Assembly (NCBI RefSeq): GCF_021462225.1
Contig: NC_061797.1
Span: 34,994,147 to 35,058,146, forward strand
DNA from: Girardinichthys multiradiatus
Taxonomy: Eukaryota; Chordata; Actinopteri; Cyprinodontiformes; Goodeidae
Length of the DNA stretch: 64,000 nt
Direction: 5' to 3'
Shown here in pieces: positions 58,393-64,000 of the stretch. The translations under genes were made by a program, and so were the position numbers. Every line of letters starts with the position of its first letter. The stretch's first letter is position 1. The notes under the pieces are model-generated. The model searched no databases. It had not been told where the DNA came from and was given only the letters and a program-made list of their open reading frames with translations.

Positions 58393-60100
58393 TCAAAATG
58401 CGAGTATAAGACTGCTTTAAATTAATAATAGAATTAGTGTCACATATGGTCCTTTCCTTTGGTTAAATCAATAAGAACAACATTTCATTTTCATACATTT
58501 TATTACAACTAATAACATGAGTTTTAAAGAGATATATATTCTAATATGGTACTTTAGAGTACCGTAAGAACAAAGTGCAAAGATCTCTAAATTTATTCTA
58601 ATAAAGGAGATATTTGTATTTTATGGGACAACACAATATTGTAAGATTATGAATTGGCACAGAACTATCACTTAAATCTAAGTAGTTTCAATCCTGTTTG
58701 AAAAACTATTTAAATCACAAACAATAGTTTTATCTACATTTTCAATTTTTCAATTTGGTTTTTTTATTTCAAATTTGAAATGTCTTTGTAATGGTTTAGT
58801 AATTAGGTAATAGGTCATAGGAATGTAATTAAGCCTGTACCGGAACTGTATTTTGGGCAATCTGAAGTTCTCATATTTGTCCTATAATAAATTCACATAC
58901 TGAAAATTGCACATACATATTAAGTGACACTCACTCTAGTAATGTATATCATACTTTTTTCCTTTTATCTTCAAAAGTCGTAGTATACAAATAATAACCT
59001 TGTTATCATTTTTTTATATTCTGATCAGGGGTCGGATTAACCGAATATTTTCTGTTTTTGTTAAACGATGACAAAAAAGTCAGTTGGACAGATTGCAATT
59101 TACACCCCTGACCACTATTTCTTTTGTAGGCAGCAAAATGAAAACCAAAAATAAACTTTTAAAAACAAATTTTACTTTTCAAAGATTTATGTAATCTTGG
59201 ATTGTAAGGAATTATCAATTTGTTAAAGAGAATGTGGGATCAAATTCATTGGAAACTGAAAAGTGATTGATTATTTACTGTAGCAGTTTATTCTTCTATT
59301 GCCCAACAGTTGACGAGTGTAGAGATTAACACAGTAAAAAAAAAAAAACTTGGTCGTTTGCATTGGTGGCCTGTATATTCCACATATAGTTAGGAACATG
59401 CTTATTGATTAATTCTCTTAACACCGAAGTGACTACCTGCATTTCTGTTGTCTCTAAACACTTTCATTACAATAAATAATAACTGAGAGTTGATGGTATT
59501 GCTCTTGGCAAAAAAAAATAAAGGATGCTTGGGTGGAATTGCCATATTTATTCAACAAAATTGACACACAACATTTCTAGTCCATAAGTAAAGGAAACCT
59601 AGTGTCTTAGTGAAGTATTTTGTTGTTTTAGACTTCCACATGGTTCTAGTATTCACTCTTAGCTCTTGTGCACTTCATTATACATATTTGCCACTCCACT
59701 AAGGTCTCTCTAAAGTTGGTTCAGTGTAGTGGACATTGACTACATCTGTCCCATTTTAAGCTTTTCTTTGGGTCATGCATTAGGGCAGCAGACCACAAAA
59801 TAGTATGCCCACAACTGCATACATGTCAGTATGGCCCAGTTTGATTTGTGCAAAAACAATTAATGGCAGCAAACAAGGCACTTCAGACAGCTACAGCCTA
59901 CTTTGCAAAGCATTGTCTTAACTTTGAGTTTGAGAAAACTATCTCCTTGCTTTAGTGATAATACATCAAGCAATGTTTTAGTTTTAGATACTGTTGACAA
60001 AGTAATTTGGAAATCAATAATTTAAAAAAACAATTACTGAGAAGAAACAAATAAGAGAGAGGCAATGAACAGTGCTACACACTGTATATTGTCAATATTC
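58393..60100. other. Intergenic sequence, nothing recognised
   Basis: AT-rich DNA between two repeat ends. Confidence 0.4.
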
Positions 60101-60105
60101 AGTTT

Positions 60106-63100
60106 CAATTCAATTCAATTCAATTCAGTTTTATTTATATAGGGCCAAATCACAACACATGTTGTCTCAAGGCACTTCACAAAGGATTTGGAATGGTATA
60201 GGGTTGTTTGGGAGGTTAGATTAAACTACTGAGTGTTAGAGTTTGGTCATTTTAGAATGGGCTATGTGTAGGGGTACTAAGTAAAATAATACATTGACAG
60301 AGTGTGTCCATGTAGAGCCCACGGGTGGCCATTGTTATACTAAAAACCACAAGGATTGGGGGTACCTCTCTGTGTCAGACTTATTATAACCACAGGTAGC
60401 AGAAATGGAGGGTGTGTTTGCATCTCAACCATAAATGAGCTGGTTTAGGCTAAACTTGACTCCCCCTTACTCCATCCAACAGGGAAGGAGGAAGGCAGAG
60501 GTAAAAATAATTGGAATGTTGTTTCCTGTTGCATTGTATGAAAGGTGGGTAACTTTAAAATGGGCTAAGTCAATTCAATCAAATCATATAGATTTCAAGT
60601 CACTCACATGCATTCCAATTAATAACTAACCATAGAACAGTACAATCATATTCAGTTATTTATTCAAATTGGATAAAACGTTTTTCTATCTAAGGAAACC
60701 CAGCAGATTGCATCCAGTCAGTGACTTGTATCACTCACTCCTCCTGGATGAGCATGTAACGACAGTGCACATTCACAGGCGTTGACTTTGCAGCAATCCC
60801 TCATACTGAAGCATGCATGTAGCAACAGTGGAGAGGAACAACTCCCTTTTAACAGGAAGAAACCTCCACCAGAACCAGGCTCAATCTGAGCGGTCATCTG
60901 CCACGGCCGACTGGGGGTTTGAGAGAACAGAGCAGAGAAGGAAAACGAACACAGAAGCAGAACATAGAAGCACTGATCCAGGAGTACTTTCTATGGGAAG
61001 GAAAAGTAAATATTAATGGATGTAGCTCCTTTAGTCGAACAGATAAACTCTGAGCCAGTTTTCAAGGTTAGAGTATGAAAGAGAGTACATACAGTTAGTC
61101 ACAGTAAAAGCTCAGTCAGTAGGAGAGAGCCAGGGTTAAACAATGAAAGACAGGGCCAAGTGTATCATCAGTAGAAGGTGAGCATTAAGTTGTTGCCAGC
61201 AGAAGCTTGGACAATGCCCCCCTCCAGAAAGGTGTCACAGGTAGACACAGGGTCAGGCCAGGTGTAGCTTCTAGGAAGAGAAAAGAGAGAGAAAATAAAG
61301 TTAAAAGCTGAAATAACAGCAAATAATGCAAAATTGGAGAGTAGTGTGAGAATGTTGTGAAGAGAGTGAAAGTGGTCATTATGTCCTCCAGCAGTCTAAG
61401 CCTTTAGCAGCATAACTACAGAGATAACCTAAGCCACTCTAGCTATACGCTTTATCAAAAAGGAAGGTTTTAAGCCTAGCCTTAAAAGTAGACAGGGTGT
61501 CTGCCTCACGGACTTAAACTGGAAGCTGGTTCCACAGGAGAGGAGCCTGATAACTAAAGCATCTGCCTCCCATTCTACTTTTAGAGACTCTAGGCACCAC
61601 CAGTAAACCTGCAGTCTGAGAACGAAGTCCTCTGTTAGGAATATATGGAACAATCAGATCGCTGATGTTTGATGGAGCTAGATCATTAAGGGCTTTATAT
61701 GTGAGGAGGAGAAGAATTTTAAATTCTATTCTGGATTTAACAGGGAGTCATGCTTGTAGTCTAACTGGTTGGGCTCACCAGGATTTATGGATAAGTAAAG
61801 CTGAGTATCATCAGCGTAACAGTGAAAATTTATCCTATGCTGCCTAATAATTTTACCTATTGGAAGCATATAAATAGTAAAGAGAATTGGTCCAAGTACT
61901 GAACCCTGTGGTACTCCACAATTAACCCTGGAGTTTAAAGATGATTTATCATTTACATGAACAAACTGGAATCTGTCAGACAAATAAGATTTAAACCAGC
62001 CTAGCGCTGTTCCCTGATCCTTACAGCATAGTCCAGCCTTTCTAAGAGAATATTGTGATTGACTGTATAAAATGCAGCACTGAGATCTAACAGGACAAGT
62101 ACAGACACAAGTCCATTATCTGAGGCCATAAGAATATCATTAGTGACTTTCACCAGAACTGTTTCAGTGCTATGATGACCTCTGAAACCTGACTGAAACT
62201 CTTCAAACAGGTCATTGCTGTGTAAATGCTCACACATTTGATTAGCAACTATTTTCTCAAGAATTTTAGATAAGAATGGAAGATTGGATATAGGTCTGTA
62301 ATTTTTCAAGTCATCTCAATCAAGTGAAGGTTCTTAAGTAAAGGTTTAATTACAGCTGCCTTAAAAGCTTGTGGTACATATCCATTTACTAAGGATAGAT
62401 TAATCAAATTTAAAATGGGGCTGGTAATCAGAGGGAACACTTCCTTAAATAATTTGGTTGGGATTGGGACTAACATACAAGTTTAAGGTTTAGATGAAGC
62501 TAATATTTCTGATAACTCAGGAAGCTCCACAGGATCAAAACAGTACAAACACAGATCAAGTTCTACTGTTACTTCCAATGTTGTCTCACTTGCTGAGGAT
62601 GAAGTTTATCATCTTCGGGAGTATGTCAAAGATTTTATTTTTAATAGAATCGATTTTATTTTGGAAGAATCCCATAAAGTCATGACTGCTGAGAGCTAAG
62701 GGAATGGATGGCTCAACAGAGGTATGACTCTGTTTAAGTTTAGCAACTGTACTAAAGAGAAACCAAGGATTATTCTTGTTTTCTATTAGTGATGAGAAAT
62801 AAGCTGTTCTGACTTGACGAAGTGTCTTTTTATACAACAGTAGGCTATTTTTCCAGATTAAGTAGGAATCCTCTAGGTGTGTAGAGCGTCATTTTCTCTC
62901 CAATTTTCTAACATTGTGCTTTAAAGTACGCAGCTCTGAATTAAACCAGGGAGCCAGCCTCCTATGAATAAGTGCCTTCTTTTTCAAGGGGGCTGCATTG
63001 TCTAATGCACCACACAATGATGAAGTAACAATATGAACAAGAGAATCAATTTGTGAAGGGGAAGAAACAAAATTATTGCCCTCCACTGTGTTGTTCTGTG

Positions 63101-64000
63101 ATAATGAAGAAATTAAAAGTGGAACAGATTCTTTAAAGGTTGTTACAGCATTTTCTGATAATGATCTACTATAATGAAATTTTCTTTCAGGTGTGGAGTA
63201 CTTGGTTAAATTAAACTCAAAGGTTTTTAAAAAATGGTCAGACAGGACAGGGTTATGAGAAAATATTATGTCTTTACACTTAATGCCATATGTCAGCACA
63301 AGGTCCAGAGAATGAAGACAAAGGTGGGTAGGTTTGTTAATGTTTTGAGCAAAGCCAATTAAGTCTAAGATAGCATTAAAGGCTAGATTTAGGCTATCAC
63401 TTTCAGTGTCAACATGAATGTTAAAATAAAACCTTATCTGTATTTAACACTAAATCAGATAAAAGGTCTGAAAACTGTTCTAAAAATTGAGAGTAAGGGC
63501 CTGGTGGACGGCACAAATCAACAAACAAGTGGTTTTAGTGTTTTGCAATTTAGATGAGGAAAAATAAGGATTAAATAATCAAAAGAATTGTAGGTATTGA
63601 GTGGTCTAGGACTAATCAATAAATCGGACTGGAAGATGGTTGCTTCTCCTCCTCGCCCAGTATATCGATGAATGTGGAAATTTAAATAATTAGTTGGAGT
63701 TGAGTTATTTATGGTAACATAATCCTCTTGCTGCTGCCAGGTTTCTGTGAGGCAAAATAAATCAATCTGATTGTCACAAATCAGGTCACTAACAAGCAAA
63801 GTCTTTGAAGAGAGAAATCTTATGTTCAGTAATCCACATTTAATTGTTTTATTTTTCTTTTTAGTCTGAGTTGTGTTTATTTTTATGAGATTTTCATGAT
63901 TTCTTCCTTTTAGATTATTTTTTTATCTATTCAATTTTGGCCGTGGGCGAGACACTGTCTTAATAGGGTAATGGGTGGGTAGCAGTACAGAAGCTGCAGA
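60106..64000 (-). pseudogene. Long L2-type LINE, endonuclease to 3' tail, running off the window
   Basis: Minus-strand non-LTR retrotransposon. From its 5' side: apurinic-type endonuclease start (frame 63799-63518: [25 protein letters not shown]), linker (63299-62889, ending RRLAPWFNSELRTLKH), further linker (62837-62586), RT start (62309-62001: [47 protein letters not shown]), RT catalytic part (61983-61726: [23 protein letters not shown]) and the C-terminal domain (about 61650-61440). The 3' UTR carries TTTATTTATATAGGGCC-like sequence near 60128 (complement) and ends in (AATTG)4, read as CAATT repeats at 60106-60125. The YADD motif is intact but several frameshifts and stops separate the frames. 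Confidence 0.8.

Noticed and set aside
1..64000. CRISPR arrays, operons, bacterial-type genes or intact tRNA/rRNA genes
   Set aside because: None seen. Split exons with GT-AG borders and vertebrate transposons show an animal nuclear genome, where these bacterial systems are not expected.

Overview
The window looks like vertebrate, specifically teleost fish, nuclear DNA. It is AT-rich and gene-poor, with split exons, long introns and transposons of the classic fish families: Rex1, Rex3, L2-type LINEs, several Tc1-like elements with TA target duplications, a hAT element, a Ty3/gypsy chromovirus and retrovirus-like (ERV) sequence. I cannot name the species. All family assignments rest on motifs recognised by eye; no database was searched.

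The only host gene I can support is the 3' end of an MDGA-family gene (MAM domain-containing GPI anchor protein, a neuronal cell-surface regulator of neuroligin) on the + strand. Four exons are visible: 1567-1728, 15659-15789, 48976-49084 (alternative end 49093) and 55699-55784 with the stop codon. They join in phase to give most of the C-terminal MAM domain, a short linker and a GPI-attachment signal. Earlier exons lie upstream of the window. The 3' UTR probably runs to 56.5-56.9 kb.

Intron A (1.7-15.7 kb) holds a gypsy-type LTR-like block (3.5-4.3 kb), a minus-strand gypsy remnant (5.9-8.6 kb) split by a 1,037-bp solo LTR, a very C-rich block (8.9-10.45 kb), another LTR-like block, a Tc1 remnant, an RLE-type LINE remnant and a small internally deleted Tc1-like element. 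The window start (1-850), in the intron before it, is a decayed Rex3-type LINE.

Intron B (15.8-49.0 kb) contains a nested stack. A hAT element (16480-28433, near-perfect 8-bp target duplication) is split by a minus-strand ERV block with LTRs at 16.6-17.2 and 27.66-28.26 kb. That block holds a second ERV 3' end with integrase and Env remnants, a Tc1 element, a 5'-truncated Rex3 copy with a 9-bp duplication and L2-type LINE tails. Further on are a Rex1 LINE split by a 1.48-kb retroposon (31.7-34.3 kb), a nearly complete Tc1 transposon (41459-43026), a Rex3 RT fragment (44.6-45.3 kb) and a Tc1-like end (48.4-48.67 kb).

Intron C (49.1-55.7 kb) has a Tc1 remnant and a perfect 20-bp-arm palindrome. 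Downstream of the gene the sequence is plain until 60.1 kb, where a long minus-strand L2-type LINE runs to the window edge. I saw no CRISPR array, intact RNA gene or operon, as expected for an animal genome.
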